From Methylobacterium radiodurans (GTDB taxonomy: Bacteria; Pseudomonadota; Alphaproteobacteria; Rhizobiales; Beijerinckiaceae): a stretch of DNA of 64,000 nt. This document shows, piece by piece, positions 35,853 through 44,555 of this stretch. The position numbers and the translations under genes were made by a program. The stretch's first letter is position 1. Each line of letters starts with the position of its first letter. The notes under the pieces were generated by a model. It was not told the origin of the DNA and searched no databases. It was given only the letters and a program-made list of their open reading frames with translations. Location: the NCBI RefSeq assembly GCF_003173735.1, contig NZ_CP029551.1:2442001-2506000 (forward strand). The letters run 5' to 3'.

Positions 35853-36263
35853 GCCGGAACCCGCCTGGACTGCATTCGATCTGAGGGATCCTACAGTGCA
35901 AGCGAATTTCGGCGGGTTCGCTGCGGGACTACTCCGAACGGCGTAGACCACCTCCGATGTGCCGAGCGGGGCGGCGAGAATCCGTCTTTGTCTACCCCGA
36001 TCGCGCAGAAAGGTCGGTCAGACCTGCACAGACTCAACGCATCCAGAGAATCCTTCAGGCATCAATGGGACCTTTGTGAGCACTGGCGGTCCTCATCAGG
36101 GTCGGATCCTCGCCTTACTGGCAAATTTGTCAGTCACCAAAGGGAGAGGTCTTTATCTTTTGTTGTTTCTCTTCTCGTCCGCTCACATACATAGTCATCG
36201 TCGGAACGTATTAGAGCATACGCTCCTTCGCATGGGGAAACCCCGCACTGAGAGGGTTGCGAT
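35853..36263. other. Long AT-richer intergenic region between divergent genes
   Basis: This 411-base gap is visibly less GC-rich than the rest of the window, especially 36115-36230 (for example CTTTATCTTTTGTTGTTTC). It contains short inverted repeats AGGTC/GACCT (36011-36025) and CGTAT/ATACG (36207-36222). No convincing gene is seen. It probably carries promoters for the coiled-coil gene and the LuxR-type regulator; the composition may also mark a foreign or degenerate segment. Confidence 0.5.
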
Positions 36264-37109
36264 ATGAACTGTCTCGTCTCGAATGAGCGGATCGAGAAGG
36301 CTGTCCTGATCGAGGGCGCTGCCGCAGTCGCGATCGTCGGAGACACGGCGCTATTCCGCGAGGGATTGCGGCACATCTTCGTCGGATCTCCGTTCGACGT
36401 CGTGGCCCTGGCCGATCATCTGGACGCCATCGAGCCGGTCGCGCTCCACGCCGACGCACTGGTCATCCTGCTCGCGATGGATCCGGCGCGGCAGGAGGAA
36501 CTGGAGCGGGTCGCGGAGGCCCGGATGCTCTATCCGGAGGCGGCGATCGTCTGCCTCTGTGCGGCCTGCGGGGAGGCGCAGGTGCTGCCGATGCTCGAGG
36601 CGGGCGTCGCCGCGATCCTGCTGCGCACGGTCGCGGCCGAGACCCTGGTCGAGACCCTCGAACTCGCGCTTCTCGGGCAGAGGGTCGTGCCGCATCTCGC
36701 CATACCGGCGCCGCGCGAGCGTGCCACGGAGGTGCCGCCCTCCGCGGACGCCGCGTCCTGCGAGGGGCCGGATCGTCCGGAGGGCGGCGAGGGCTTCCGC
36801 CCCAGCGCCCGCGAGATCAAGATCATCGCCTGCCTGGTGAAGGGCGAGTCGAACCGCGTGATCGCCGACCGCCTCTCGATCGCGGAGGGTCGGGTGAAGG
36901 GCCACGTCAAGGCGATCCTGCGCAAGATCCAGGTGAAGAATCGGACCCAGGCGGCGATCTGGGGCATGAAGCACCTCGTCGGCACCGAGCTGGCGGGCGG
37001 TGCGGCGCGCCCGGATCCGGCCTCGGCAGCGCCCGGCGATGGGCTGGAGGAGGACGACCTGCCGGCGCCGCGCACGACTTGGCGCGCCGAGCCCGCCTAT
37101 CTCCGGTGA
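36264..37109 (+). CDS. LuxR/NarL-type transcription regulator with a degenerate receiver domain
   Basis: A 281-residue protein. The C-terminal HTH (about 178-235) has FRPSAREIKIIACLVKGESN and the recognition part GRVKGHVKAILRKIQVKNR, typical of NarL/FixJ regulators. The N-terminal receiver-like domain has TALFREGLRHIF, but the phosphoacceptor region reads ADALVILLAMDP, with no Asp at the expected place. Phosphorylation is therefore doubtful. The ATG follows GAGAGG. Its stop overlaps the GTG of the beta-helix gene (GTGA), so both are in one operon. Target genes are unknown; glycan or surface functions are suggested by context. Confidence 0.85.
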   Translation: MNCLVSNERIEKAVLIEGAAAVAIVGDTALFREGLRHIFVGSPFDVVALADHLDAIEPVALHADALVILLAMDPARQEELERVAEARMLYPEAAIVCLCAACGEAQVLPMLEAGVAAILLRTVAAETLVETLELALLGQRVVPHLAIPAPRERATEVPPSADAASCEGPDRPEGGEGFRPSAREIKIIACLVKGESNRVIADRLSIAEGRVKGHVKAILRKIQVKNRTQAAIWGMKHLVGTELAGGAARPDPASAAPGDGLEEDDLPAPRTTWRAEPAYLR

Positions 37110-38566
37110 GCCGCCGTCGGCTCGCGGGCATCCTCGCGGCGCTCGCCGGGGTCTGCGCGCCGGTGCCGGCCCCGGCGGCGAGTGACGGCGCGGCCGGTTC
37201 GGAGCCCTCGGACTGCCCGGCCGGGGCCGTGCGGATCACACCCGGCGACTCGATCCAGCGGGCCGCCCTGCGGGCCGGGCCCCGCGGCACGGTCTGCCTC
37301 GCCGCCGGCCTCTACCGGTTGCAGGAGGTGACGCCCCTGGCCGACCAGACCTTCCTGGGCGAGCCGGGCGCCGTCCTCGACGGCGCCCGGGTGCTCGGCG
37401 GCTTCACGCGGGCGGGTCCGTACTGGCAGGCGGACGGCCTGTGGCCGCGGGGCGGGGGTCCCGGCCAGTGCCGCTCCGGCACCCTCTGCCTGCAGCCGCT
37501 GGCCCTGTTCCGCGATGGCACGCCCCTGCGACGAGTCGCGGCGCGGACCGACCTCGGGCCCGGCCGCTACCTCGTCGAGGCGGCACAGGGCCGCGTGATC
37601 CTCGCCGACGACCCGGCCGGGCACGTCATCGAGGCGGCGAGCGCCCGCTTCGCCTTCCGCGGGCGGGCGCCGAACGTGCGGATCCGTGGCCTCCTTGTCG
37701 AGAAGTACGATTCGCCCGCCCAGGAGGGTGCGATCGAGGGGCAGGGGCCTGGCTGGCGAGTGGAGAGGAGCGAGCTGAGGTACAATTCGGGTGCGGGCGT
37801 CGGCGTCATATCGGGTGGCGCAGTGCGGGACTGCGCGATCCACCACAACGGCCAGCTCGGCGCGACCGCTGGCGGCACCGACATCCTGTTCGAGAACAAC
37901 CGGATCTTCGCCAACAACACAGCCGGCTTCGATCCGGCCTGGGAGGCGGGCGGGGTCAAGATCACCGCGAGCCGCGCGGTCGTCCTGCGGGGCAACCGCG
38001 TCGAGCGCAACGGCGGCCCCGGGCTCTGGTGCGACATCGACTGCCGGGACGTTCTCTTCGAAGGCAACCATGCCGAGGGCAATCTCGGGCCCGGCATCTT
38101 CTACGAGATCTCCTACGCCGCCGTGATCCGCCGCAACACGCTGCGCCTCAACGGCGACCCGGCCGCGACCTGGTTCTGGGACGCGGACATCCAGGTGGCT
38201 GCATCCGAGGACGTCGAGGTCAGCGACAACGACATCACGGTCCGTCCCGGCGGCCACGCGGTCGTGCTGGTCGATCAGGCCCGGGCACGGGCTCAGGGCG
38301 GCCTGTACCGGACTGCCGGGAACCGGGTCCACGACAACCGTTTCGTGTTCCAGGGCGCCGGCAGCGCGGGCGGCGTCTCCGATGCCGAGCCCGATTCGCC
38401 CAACTTCCGGGTGATCCAAACCGGCCGGAACGGCTTCGACCGGAACCTCTACACCTTTCCTGCCGCGACGCCGCCGCGCTTCATCTGGGGCCACGATATC
38501 ATCGACTTTGCGCAGTTCCGTGCCGCGGGCCAGGAACAGACCGGAATCCTGAAGGCCGCCCCTTGA
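37106..38566 (+). CDS. Secreted right-handed parallel beta-helix protein
   Basis: A 486-residue protein starting at a GTG within the stop of the LuxR-type gene. A signal peptide covers about residues 1-24 (RRRLAGILAALAGVCAPVPAPA). Repeats such as DCAIHHNGQLG, ILFENNRIFANNTAGF, VVLRGNRVERNGGPGLW and VLFEGNHAEGNLGPGIF are beta-helix coils of the pectate-lyase-like fold (NosD/PbH1 repeats). The C-terminal half keeps the pattern. Such proteins bind or cleave polysaccharides. No catalytic residues could be assigned, so the substrate is unknown. Confidence 0.85.
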   Translation: MSRRRLAGILAALAGVCAPVPAPAASDGAAGSEPSDCPAGAVRITPGDSIQRAALRAGPRGTVCLAAGLYRLQEVTPLADQTFLGEPGAVLDGARVLGGFTRAGPYWQADGLWPRGGGPGQCRSGTLCLQPLALFRDGTPLRRVAARTDLGPGRYLVEAAQGRVILADDPAGHVIEAASARFAFRGRAPNVRIRGLLVEKYDSPAQEGAIEGQGPGWRVERSELRYNSGAGVGVISGGAVRDCAIHHNGQLGATAGGTDILFENNRIFANNTAGFDPAWEAGGVKITASRAVVLRGNRVERNGGPGLWCDIDCRDVLFEGNHAEGNLGPGIFYEISYAAVIRRNTLRLNGDPAATWFWDADIQVAASEDVEVSDNDITVRPGGHAVVLVDQARARAQGGLYRTAGNRVHDNRFVFQGAGSAGGVSDAEPDSPNFRVIQTGRNGFDRNLYTFPAATPPRFIWGHDIIDFAQFRAAGQEQTGILKAAP

Positions 38567-38718
38567 GATCTTACCCGGACTGCCGCGACAGCCCGCCATG
38601 CCTCCTGTGACGGCGTTTGCAGTGGATTCGTACCCGGGATGCTCGCCCGCCCCCCTCCGGAAACTTGCCTCTCCTTCCCGGAGAATGAGAGAAAACGCGG
38701 CAGCGAGGGGGAGGCGCC

Positions 38719-39240
38719 ATGCTCAGCGGTTCGGCCATCGTGCGCGTGTCCGTGTTGCTCGTGGTGGCGGGTGTGCTCGCGGCACTCGCCCAGTTCCTGT
38801 GGATCCGCTCCGCGCCCCAGCCCGTCGCCGAGGTGCCGACGGTCGCGGCACCCCGGAAGGAGCCCTCGCCCGAGCCTGAGCCGCCAGCTCGCGCGCTCCC
38901 GCCAGAGGCGGACTTCTCGGTGCGCCCCTCCGTGCCGCCGGTGCAGGCGGCCCCGGCCATCCGGGAGGCGGCGCCCTCCGCCCAGGCCACCATTCCCGCA
39001 TCGCCGCCCGCTCCGGATCCGGCCGCCGCCGCTCAGGAAAGCGCGGATCCACGCGCGGTGGCGCTCGTCGATCTCAACACCGCCACCCTGACCCAGCTCA
39101 ACGGGCTGCGGGGCGGCGGCAATATCGGGCGCGCGATCATCCAGAAGCGGCCCTACGGCTCCGTCGATCAACTCCTGGCCAAGCGCGTGCTGAGCCGGGC
39201 CACCTACGAGCGGATCAAGGACCAGGTCACCGTACAGTAG
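38719..39240 (+). CDS. Membrane-anchored helix-hairpin-helix protein (ComEA-like)
   Basis: A 173-residue protein with one N-terminal membrane segment (VRVSVLLVVAGVLAALAQF), a Pro/Ala-rich linker of about 80 residues, and a C-terminal helix-hairpin-helix domain (VDLNTATLTQLNGLRGG then YGSVDQLLAKRVLS). ComEA proteins with this layout bind incoming DNA outside the cytoplasm during transformation. Whether this protein binds DNA is inferred. No other competence gene is near. GAGGGGGAGG precedes the ATG. Confidence 0.8.
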   Translation: MLSGSAIVRVSVLLVVAGVLAALAQFLWIRSAPQPVAEVPTVAAPRKEPSPEPEPPARALPPEADFSVRPSVPPVQAAPAIREAAPSAQATIPASPPAPDPAAAAQESADPRAVALVDLNTATLTQLNGLRGGGNIGRAIIQKRPYGSVDQLLAKRVLSRATYERIKDQVTVQ

Positions 39241-39338
39241 GGCGGCGTGGTCGCGCGTCGCGTCTGGCGCGCGCCGCCGCCGCCGCCTATGCTTCCCCTC
39301 CTTCGGCCTGCGGGGCCACAGAGTCAGGGTTATTGCGG

Positions 39339-39554
39339 ATGCTGACGCACACCGGGAGCACGATCCTGAGATCCGATCTCGGCGTCGAGGAGACGACGGA
39401 GAGCGACAACATCGTCCGCTGGGACGGCGAGCGCCTCTACGTCGAGCAAGACGTCTACCACAACGGGCAGCTCGTTCACCGCAAGTATCGCCGCACCGTG
39501 ACGGAGCCGGTCGCGAGGGCTTTGCTGGCGGTCATCACACGCTCCCAGCAATGA
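39339..39554 (+). CDS. Hypothetical protein, 71 residues
   Basis: A short soluble protein with a regular sequence (VEETTESDNIVRWDGERLYV then YHNGQLVHRKYRRT) and no signal peptide. The ATG at 39339 follows CAGGG; a TTG at 39333 is also possible. Its stop overlaps the next ATG (ATGA), indicating a coupled pair. I do not recognise the family. Confidence 0.6.
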   Translation: MLTHTGSTILRSDLGVEETTESDNIVRWDGERLYVEQDVYHNGQLVHRKYRRTVTEPVARALLAVITRSQQ

Positions 39555-40045
39555 GTCGGACCGGCGCGGGCGCAGGCTTCCTGGCCGTCGCCCTCGCCGC
39601 GGTGCCGGCCGCGGCCCAAGAGGTCACGGTGCGCTACGTCGCGCCCGAGCGCTTCACCGACGCGGAGAACCGCTACGGCTCGGGCCAGTCCCTGCGGGCG
39701 ACGCTCGCCGAGATGACTCGGATCTTCGAGGAGGCGGGCCGCCGACGCCTCGCCCCCGGCGACGGTCTCGCGATCACGGTCCTCGACATCGATCTCGCGG
39801 GCTTCGAGCGGCCGGGCATCGGCGCACCACAGGGCGTGCGGGTTGTCACCGATGCCGCGCCCCCGCGCATCCGCCTCGCCTACGAGCTGCGCCGGGGCGG
39901 CCGGGTGGCGGCGCGCAGCGAGGAGACTCTGACCGACATCAATTTCCTGCTCACCGGCAGCGCGCGTCTGGCGAGCGGCGGCCTCGCCTACGAGCGCGCC
40001 CTCGTGCGGGACTGGTTCGCCCGGCGCTTCCCCGGGCCGGGCTGA
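39551..40045 (+). CDS. Exported DUF3016-like protein
   Basis: A 164-residue protein with a signal peptide ending near AAAQE (about residue 22). The mature part has VRYVAPERFTDAENRYG, a helical segment and ITVLDIDLAGFE, then R-I-R-L-A-Y-E-L; this order matches DUF3016 periplasmic proteins. The function of that family is not established. Translation is coupled to the preceding 71-residue gene. Confidence 0.78.
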   Translation: MSRTGAGAGFLAVALAAVPAAAQEVTVRYVAPERFTDAENRYGSGQSLRATLAEMTRIFEEAGRRRLAPGDGLAITVLDIDLAGFERPGIGAPQGVRVVTDAAPPRIRLAYELRRGGRVAARSEETLTDINFLLTGSARLASGGLAYERALVRDWFARRFPGPG

Positions 40046-40139
40046 GCCGGGCTCGCCATCCGGGGCAGCGCATTGCCGGCGCATTGCCCGGCTTGGCCAC
40101 GCCCCCTATCTGCCCCGCATGGTGACCGGAGGATCCTCC

Positions 40140-41030
40140 ATGCGGCTGCGTCCCGCTCTCGCACTCCTTCTCGTCGGTGGGCTCGCCCAGGCCGGCGCAC
40201 TCAAGGCCGCCCCTGGCGGACCTACACCGGCGGCCGAGGCCCTCGCAAAATCCGCGTCTCCCGTGGTGCTGGCCAACCACCGGGCCGTCTATGACTTGTC
40301 GCTCGCTTCCAGCGGGGGGACCCGTTCCGTCGACAGCGCCCGCGGGCGGATCGCCGTCGATTTCAAGGGCGATGCCTGCCAAGGCTACACCATGCAGACC
40401 CGGCAGGTGACAGTGCTCGAATCCTCGGAGACGGGAAGCCGGACCTCGGACCTGCGCAACACGACCTTCGAGGGCGGCAACGGGCACGAATTCCGCTTCC
40501 GGACCGCGAGTACGACCAACGGCAACCCGAGCCCGACGGTCGACGGCAGCGCCACCTTGGAGGGCGAGACGTTCAAGGTTCGCCTGAAGGAGCCCAAGCG
40601 CGACCAGTTCGGCGAGGCCGGACCGGTCCTGTTCCCGAGCCTGCACATGCGCCGCCTGATCGAGGCGGCGCGGGCTGGCGAGACCACGCTCGCCGCCAAG
40701 GTCTTCGACGGATCCGACGACGGCCGCAAGGTCTACGACACCCTCGCCGTCATCGGCCGGCCGAGCACCGGGCCGACCCAGGCCACGGGGTCCGAGCGCG
40801 ACCGACCTCTGCGCGAGGGCGCGCTGGCCTCGGTGCAGCGCTGGCCCGTGACGCTGAGCTACTTCACGCAGGGACGCGGCGAGCGCACGCCGATCTACAC
40901 CCTGAGCTTCGATCTCTACGACAACGGGGTCAGCGGCGCGCTGAAGCTCGATTACGGCGACTTCGCGATCCTGGGGGACCTCTCGCGCCTGGAACTGGAC
41001 AAGGGGCCGGACAAACCCTGCCGTCCCTGA
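40140..41030 (+). CDS. EipB-like periplasmic envelope integrity protein (DUF1849)
   Basis: A 296-residue exported protein with a signal peptide (RLRPALALLLVGGLAQAGA). Brucella EipB folds as a beta-spiral and maintains the cell envelope. Matching features are VVLANHRAVYDLSL, the Cys in GDACQGYTMQTRQ, PVTLSYF and a last Cys in DKPCRP; the two cysteines probably form the conserved disulfide. The start at 40140 is chosen because GGAGGATCC precedes it; an ATG at 40119 is less likely. It is convergent with the DUF3572 gene. Confidence 0.85.
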   Translation: MRLRPALALLLVGGLAQAGALKAAPGGPTPAAEALAKSASPVVLANHRAVYDLSLASSGGTRSVDSARGRIAVDFKGDACQGYTMQTRQVTVLESSETGSRTSDLRNTTFEGGNGHEFRFRTASTTNGNPSPTVDGSATLEGETFKVRLKEPKRDQFGEAGPVLFPSLHMRRLIEAARAGETTLAAKVFDGSDDGRKVYDTLAVIGRPSTGPTQATGSERDRPLREGALASVQRWPVTLSYFTQGRGERTPIYTLSFDLYDNGVSGALKLDYGDFAILGDLSRLELDKGPDKPCRP

Positions 41031-41051
41031 TCCAGAGCGCTGGTCCGGTGG

Positions 41052-41351
41052 TCAGGGCGCCTCGAACTCGGGCGGCCTGCGGCGCGCCCAGGCCGCGGCG
41101 ATCCGCTCGGGCGAAATCTCGAGCGCGCGGGCGCAGGCCAGCAGCACCGGCTCGTCCGCCATGATGTGGTCGAGGACGGCGTCGCGCACGGCCGGATCGT
41201 CCGCCGCGCCGCGCAGCGCCTCGGGCGACAGTCCGGTCGCGTTGAGAAAGGGGAGAAGCCGATCCGGATCTTGGACCATCCACAGAAGAACATCCAGAGC
41301 CAGCGAATCCGAAGCTTCATCCTCTTGAAGGGATTTGCGTTTCATCAACAT
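41052..41351 (-). CDS. DUF3572 protein
   Basis: A 99-residue, mostly helical acidic protein. The core LDVLLWMVQDPDRLLPFLNATGL followed by FEAP-type C-terminus fits the DUF3572 family of alphaproteobacteria, which often lies divergent to divK. Two in-frame ATGs (41351 and 41345) are possible starts. The 76-base gap to divK must hold both promoters. The function is unknown. Confidence 0.82.
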   Translation of the reverse strand: MLMKRKSLQEDEASDSLALDVLLWMVQDPDRLLPFLNATGLSPEALRGAADDPAVRDAVLDHIMADEPVLLACARALEISPERIAAAWARRRPPEFEAP

Positions 41352-41427
41352 GTAAACCCTAGAATGGACTCCGACAGGGTGACGGACCGTTAACCACCAA
41401 GCGTCGCGCGCACCGGGATGTACGCTC

Positions 41428-41802
41428 ATGAAGAAAACGGTGCTGATCGTCGAGGACAACGAGCTCAATATGAAGCTCTTTAACGACCTCCTCGAGGCGC
41501 AGGGCTACGCCACCCTCAAGACCGCGCACGGCATCGAGGCGATCGAGCTCGCGCGTGCCCACCATCCCGACCTCATCCTCATGGACATCCAGCTCCCGGA
41601 GGTCTCCGGCCTCGAGGTCACCAAATGGCTGAAGGAGGATGACGACCTCAAGCACATTCCCGTGATCGCCATCACGGCGTTTGCCATGAAGGGCGATGAG
41701 GAGCGAATCCGCGAGGGCGGGTGCGAGGCGTATCTGTCCAAGCCGATCTCGGTCGCGAAGTTTTTGGCAACGGTTCGGACTTATCTTGAATCCAAATCCT
41801 GA
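41428..41802 (+). CDS. divK: Single-domain response regulator DivK
   Basis: A 124-residue receiver-only protein that in Caulobacter relays the DivJ/PleC signal to DivL-CckA and so sets cell polarity and the CtrA cycle. The acidic pocket is in [10 protein letters not shown], the phosphoacceptor is Asp53 ([15 protein letters not shown]), the conserved Thr is in [10 protein letters not shown] and the Lys in YLSKPIS. It is followed 54 bases later by a PleD-type gene, the same order as in Caulobacter and relatives. Confidence 0.95.
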   Translation: MKKTVLIVEDNELNMKLFNDLLEAQGYATLKTAHGIEAIELARAHHPDLILMDIQLPEVSGLEVTKWLKEDDDLKHIPVIAITAFAMKGDEERIREGGCEAYLSKPISVAKFLATVRTYLESKS

Positions 41803-41856
41803 CGCCTGAGCCGGTGCATCCGCGCGGGCGTCGTCTCCGATTGCCCGCGAGGAAAG

Positions 41857-43230
41857 ATGTCGGCGCGCGTCCTGATCGTCGATGATCTGTTTCCAAACGT
41901 GAAGCTTCTCGAAACGAAGCTCGCGCTCGAGTATTTCACCACCATCGCCGCCATGAACGGGCTCGACGCGATCGCCATCTGCGAGCAGGGTCTCTGCGAC
42001 GTCGTTCTGCTCGACGTGATGATGCCCGGGATGGACGGGTTCGAGGTCTGTCGTCACCTGAAGAGCAACCCCGTCACCGCCCATCTTCCGGTGATCATGG
42101 TCACGGCCCTCGATCAGCCCGCCGACCGGCTCAGAGGTCTGGAGGCCGGGGCCGACGACTTCCTGACCAAGCCCGTGGACGACGTCGCGCTGTTCGCGCG
42201 GGTGCGCAGCCTCGTGCGCCTGAAGATGGTGACGGATGAGCTGCTCAGCCGCGCGCTCGCCTCCCGCGAGGCCGGCCTCGGCGACCCGCTGGCCCGCGCA
42301 GCCGCCGAGACGGGCCTCGATGCCGAGATCCTGCTGGTGGAGGACCGCGAGGGCTCGGCCGACCGGATGGCGGCGGCGCTCGGCCAGCACCACCGGGTGA
42401 GCGTCGAGCCCGACCCGCAGCGCGCGCTGGTGCGAGCCGCCGAAGGCGCCTTCGACTGCATTCTGGTCAGCCTCGACCTTCAGGGCACGGACGGCCTGCG
42501 CCTGTGCAGCCAGCTCCGCTCGCTGGAGCGCACGCGGACGGTGCCGCTCGTGATGCTGGGCGAGGCGCACGAGCGCGAGCGAATCGTGCGCGGCCTCGAT
42601 TTCGGCGTGCACGACTACCTGCTGCGGCCAGTCGACCGGAACGAGCTGGCGGCGCGGGTGCGGACTCAGGTCCGGCGCAAGCGCTTCTCCGAGGTGCTGC
42701 GCGGCGCGGTCCAGGCCTCGATGCAGCTAGCTGTCACCGACGGCCTGACCGGGCTGCACAACCGGCGCTACCTCGACAGCCATCTCGGCGCCCTCTTCGC
42801 CGAGGCGAGTCTGCGCCAGCGCCCGGTCGCGGCGCTGATCCTCGACATCGACCGCTTCAAGTCCATCAACGACACCTACGGGCACGAGGCGGGCGACGAG
42901 GTTCTGCGGACCTTCGCCGAGCGCATCCGGCTGCATACCCGCACCGTCGACATCGTCGCCCGCTACGGCGGCGAGGAGGTGGTGATCATCCTGCCCGATG
43001 TCGGCCTCGCCGAGGCGCAGACGATTGCCGAGCGCATTCGCGCCCGAATCGAGGCTCTGCCCTTCGCGGTCCAGCGCGCCACCCGCACCGTCCCCGTCAC
43101 GGTCTCGATCGGCGTGGCGGCCCGGCAGGGCGACGACGCGGTGGCGGGAGACATGATGAAGCGCGCCGACCTCGCGCTCTACCGCGCCAAGAAGAGCGGC
43201 CGGAACCGCGTCGAGGCCGAGGCCGCCTGA
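41857..43230 (+). CDS. pleD: PleD-type diguanylate cyclase response regulator
   Basis: A 457-residue protein with the PleD layout: REC1 (1-120, phosphoacceptor Asp53 in LLDVMMPGMDG), REC2 (about 155-280, where the acceptor position is Ser, a dimerisation adaptor) and a GGDEF domain (about 290-455). The active-site loop reads GGEEV at 371-375 instead of GGEEF, while the inhibitory RxxD site is intact at 362-365 (RTVD). The I-site, LTGLHNRRY and DIDRFKSINDTYGH are normal, so an active c-di-GMP synthase is expected. It is cotranscribed with divK (54-base gap). Confidence 0.95.
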   Translation: MSARVLIVDDLFPNVKLLETKLALEYFTTIAAMNGLDAIAICEQGLCDVVLLDVMMPGMDGFEVCRHLKSNPVTAHLPVIMVTALDQPADRLRGLEAGADDFLTKPVDDVALFARVRSLVRLKMVTDELLSRALASREAGLGDPLARAAAETGLDAEILLVEDREGSADRMAAALGQHHRVSVEPDPQRALVRAAEGAFDCILVSLDLQGTDGLRLCSQLRSLERTRTVPLVMLGEAHERERIVRGLDFGVHDYLLRPVDRNELAARVRTQVRRKRFSEVLRGAVQASMQLAVTDGLTGLHNRRYLDSHLGALFAEASLRQRPVAALILDIDRFKSINDTYGHEAGDEVLRTFAERIRLHTRTVDIVARYGGEEVVIILPDVGLAEAQTIAERIRARIEALPFAVQRATRTVPVTVSIGVAARQGDDAVAGDMMKRADLALYRAKKSGRNRVEAEAA

Positions 43231-43461
43231 GCGTCGGTCCAGCGGCGCCTGGGCGGGATCGGCCAGGCCGGGCAGGGGCTCCGACGCTTCGTCCCGCGGG
43301 GCCGCCGAAGCGGCGCGGGGCTGCCCGCGCCGCAGCCCTCGCAGGTGCTGCGTGTGGCAAGCCGGATTTCGGCGTCTGCTGTCTGCTGGACCGCCGTCAT
43401 CCTGGCCTCGGCGGCACGCGCCGATTCGGCCTTCCGGCCCTCGATCTAAGCCAGTCGGAGC

Positions 43462-43488
43462 GCCGGCCGTCATGTCTGTCCGGCCGGC
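43462..43488. promoter_or_regulatory. Inverted repeat upstream of the accA promoter
   Basis: GCCGGCCG (43462-43469) and CGGCCGGC (43481-43488) are perfect 8-base arms around 11 bases, ending 7 bases before a TTGACA box. It could be an operator or the pleD transcript end. In GC-rich DNA such repeats also arise by chance. Confidence 0.3.
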
Positions 43489-43495
43489 CCCGCTG

Positions 43496-43524
43496 TTGAC
43501 AGGCCTTCCCGCATCGCCAACACC
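43496..43524 (+). promoter_or_regulatory. accA: Possible sigma-70-type promoter for accA
   Basis: TTGACA (43496-43501) matches the -35 consensus fully; after 17 bases a weak -10 (AACACC, 43519-43524) follows. It lies about 70 bases before the accA start. Alphaproteobacterial -10 boxes are often poor, so this is plausible but unproven. Confidence 0.35.
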
Positions 43525-43592
43525 ACGCCCCGCCCGGCGGCGCTGTTCGCGCCCGTGGGCTCTCGATCGACGCGCAGGACATTTGTGAACCG

Positions 43593-44555
43593 ATGGCGGT
43601 GACGCGCTCCTATCTCGATTTCGAGAAGCCCGTGGCGGAACTGGAAGCCAAGCTCGAAGAGCTGAAGGCGGTCGGTGCCCGCGACGGCGCCGTCTCGATC
43701 AGCGAGGAGGTCGGCCGGCTTGAGGCCAAGGCCGCCCAGGCGCTGGCCGAGATCTACGCCAACCTCACGCCCTGGCAGAAGACGCAGGTGGCCCGCCACC
43801 CGCAGCGCCCACACTTCCTCGATTACTGCGCCGGGCTGATCGACGAGTTCACGCCGATGGCCGGCGACCGCAGCTTCGGCGAGGACGAGGCCGTGGTCGG
43901 CGGCTTCGGGCGCTTCCGCGGCCGGCCGGTCTGCGTGATCGGCCAGGAGAAGGGCGCGACCACCGAGGCGCGCCTGCGCCACAATTTCGGGATGGCCCGC
44001 CCTGAGGGCTACCGCAAGGCCGTGCGTCTGATGGAGCTCGCCGACCGCTTCGGCCTGCCGGTGCTGGCCTTCGTCGACACGGCCGGCGCCTTTCCGGGGA
44101 TCGACGCGGAGGAGCGTGGCCAGGCCGAGGCCATCGCCCGCTCGACCGAGGCTTGCCTCGCGCTCGGCGTGCCCAACGTCGCGCTCGTCATCGGCGAGGG
44201 CGGCTCGGGCGGCGCCATCGCGCTCGCGACAGCCAACCGCGTCCTGATGCTGGAGCACGCGATCTACGGGGTCATCTCGCCGGAGGGCGCAGCCTCGATC
44301 CTCTGGCGCGACCAGGGCCGGGCGCACGACGCTGCCACCGCCATGAAGATCACCGCGCAGGACCTGCTCCGGCTCGGCGTCATCGACGGCATCGTGCCGG
44401 AGGCGACCGGCGGCGCGCACCGCGACCGCGACGGCGCCGTGGCGGCGGCGGGCGCCGCCCTCGACGAGGCGCTGCGCAGCTTCGAGGGTCTGAAACCTGA
44501 CGAGATCCGGGACCTGCGCGCGCGGAAGTTCCTCGAGATCGGCCGGCGGCTGTGA
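43593..44555 (+). CDS. accA: Acetyl-CoA carboxylase carboxyltransferase subunit alpha
   Basis: A 320-residue AccA, which with AccD transfers the carboxyl group from carboxybiotin to acetyl-CoA to make malonyl-CoA, the first step of fatty acid synthesis. Signatures are YLDFEKPVAELEAKLEEL, LTPWQKTQVARHPQRPH, GMARPEGYRKAVRLM, FVDTAGAFPGIDAEERGQ and VISPEGAASILWRD. Its stop overlaps the GTG of the DUF1796 gene (GTGA). Confidence 0.97.
   Translation: MAVTRSYLDFEKPVAELEAKLEELKAVGARDGAVSISEEVGRLEAKAAQALAEIYANLTPWQKTQVARHPQRPHFLDYCAGLIDEFTPMAGDRSFGEDEAVVGGFGRFRGRPVCVIGQEKGATTEARLRHNFGMARPEGYRKAVRLMELADRFGLPVLAFVDTAGAFPGIDAEERGQAEAIARSTEACLALGVPNVALVIGEGGSGGAIALATANRVLMLEHAIYGVISPEGAASILWRDQGRAHDAATAMKITAQDLLRLGVIDGIVPEATGGAHRDRDGAVAAAGAALDEALRSFEGLKPDEIRDLRARKFLEIGRRL

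Larger units (their letters stand above)
43231..43592. other. Intergenic region upstream of accA
   Basis: This 362-base gap shows no convincing gene; short open stretches there have low-complexity Arg/Pro/Ala composition. It contains an 8-base inverted repeat (43462-43488) and a promoter-like TTGACA just downstream. Confidence 0.5.

Noticed and set aside
35959..36267. 102-codon open frame in the AT-richer intergenic region
   Set aside because: It runs into the start of the LuxR-type gene, has no family similarity and no convincing ribosome site.
43352..43588. 78-codon open frame in the accA upstream gap
   Set aside because: Arg/Pro-rich composition, no good ribosome site, and it overlaps the likely promoter.
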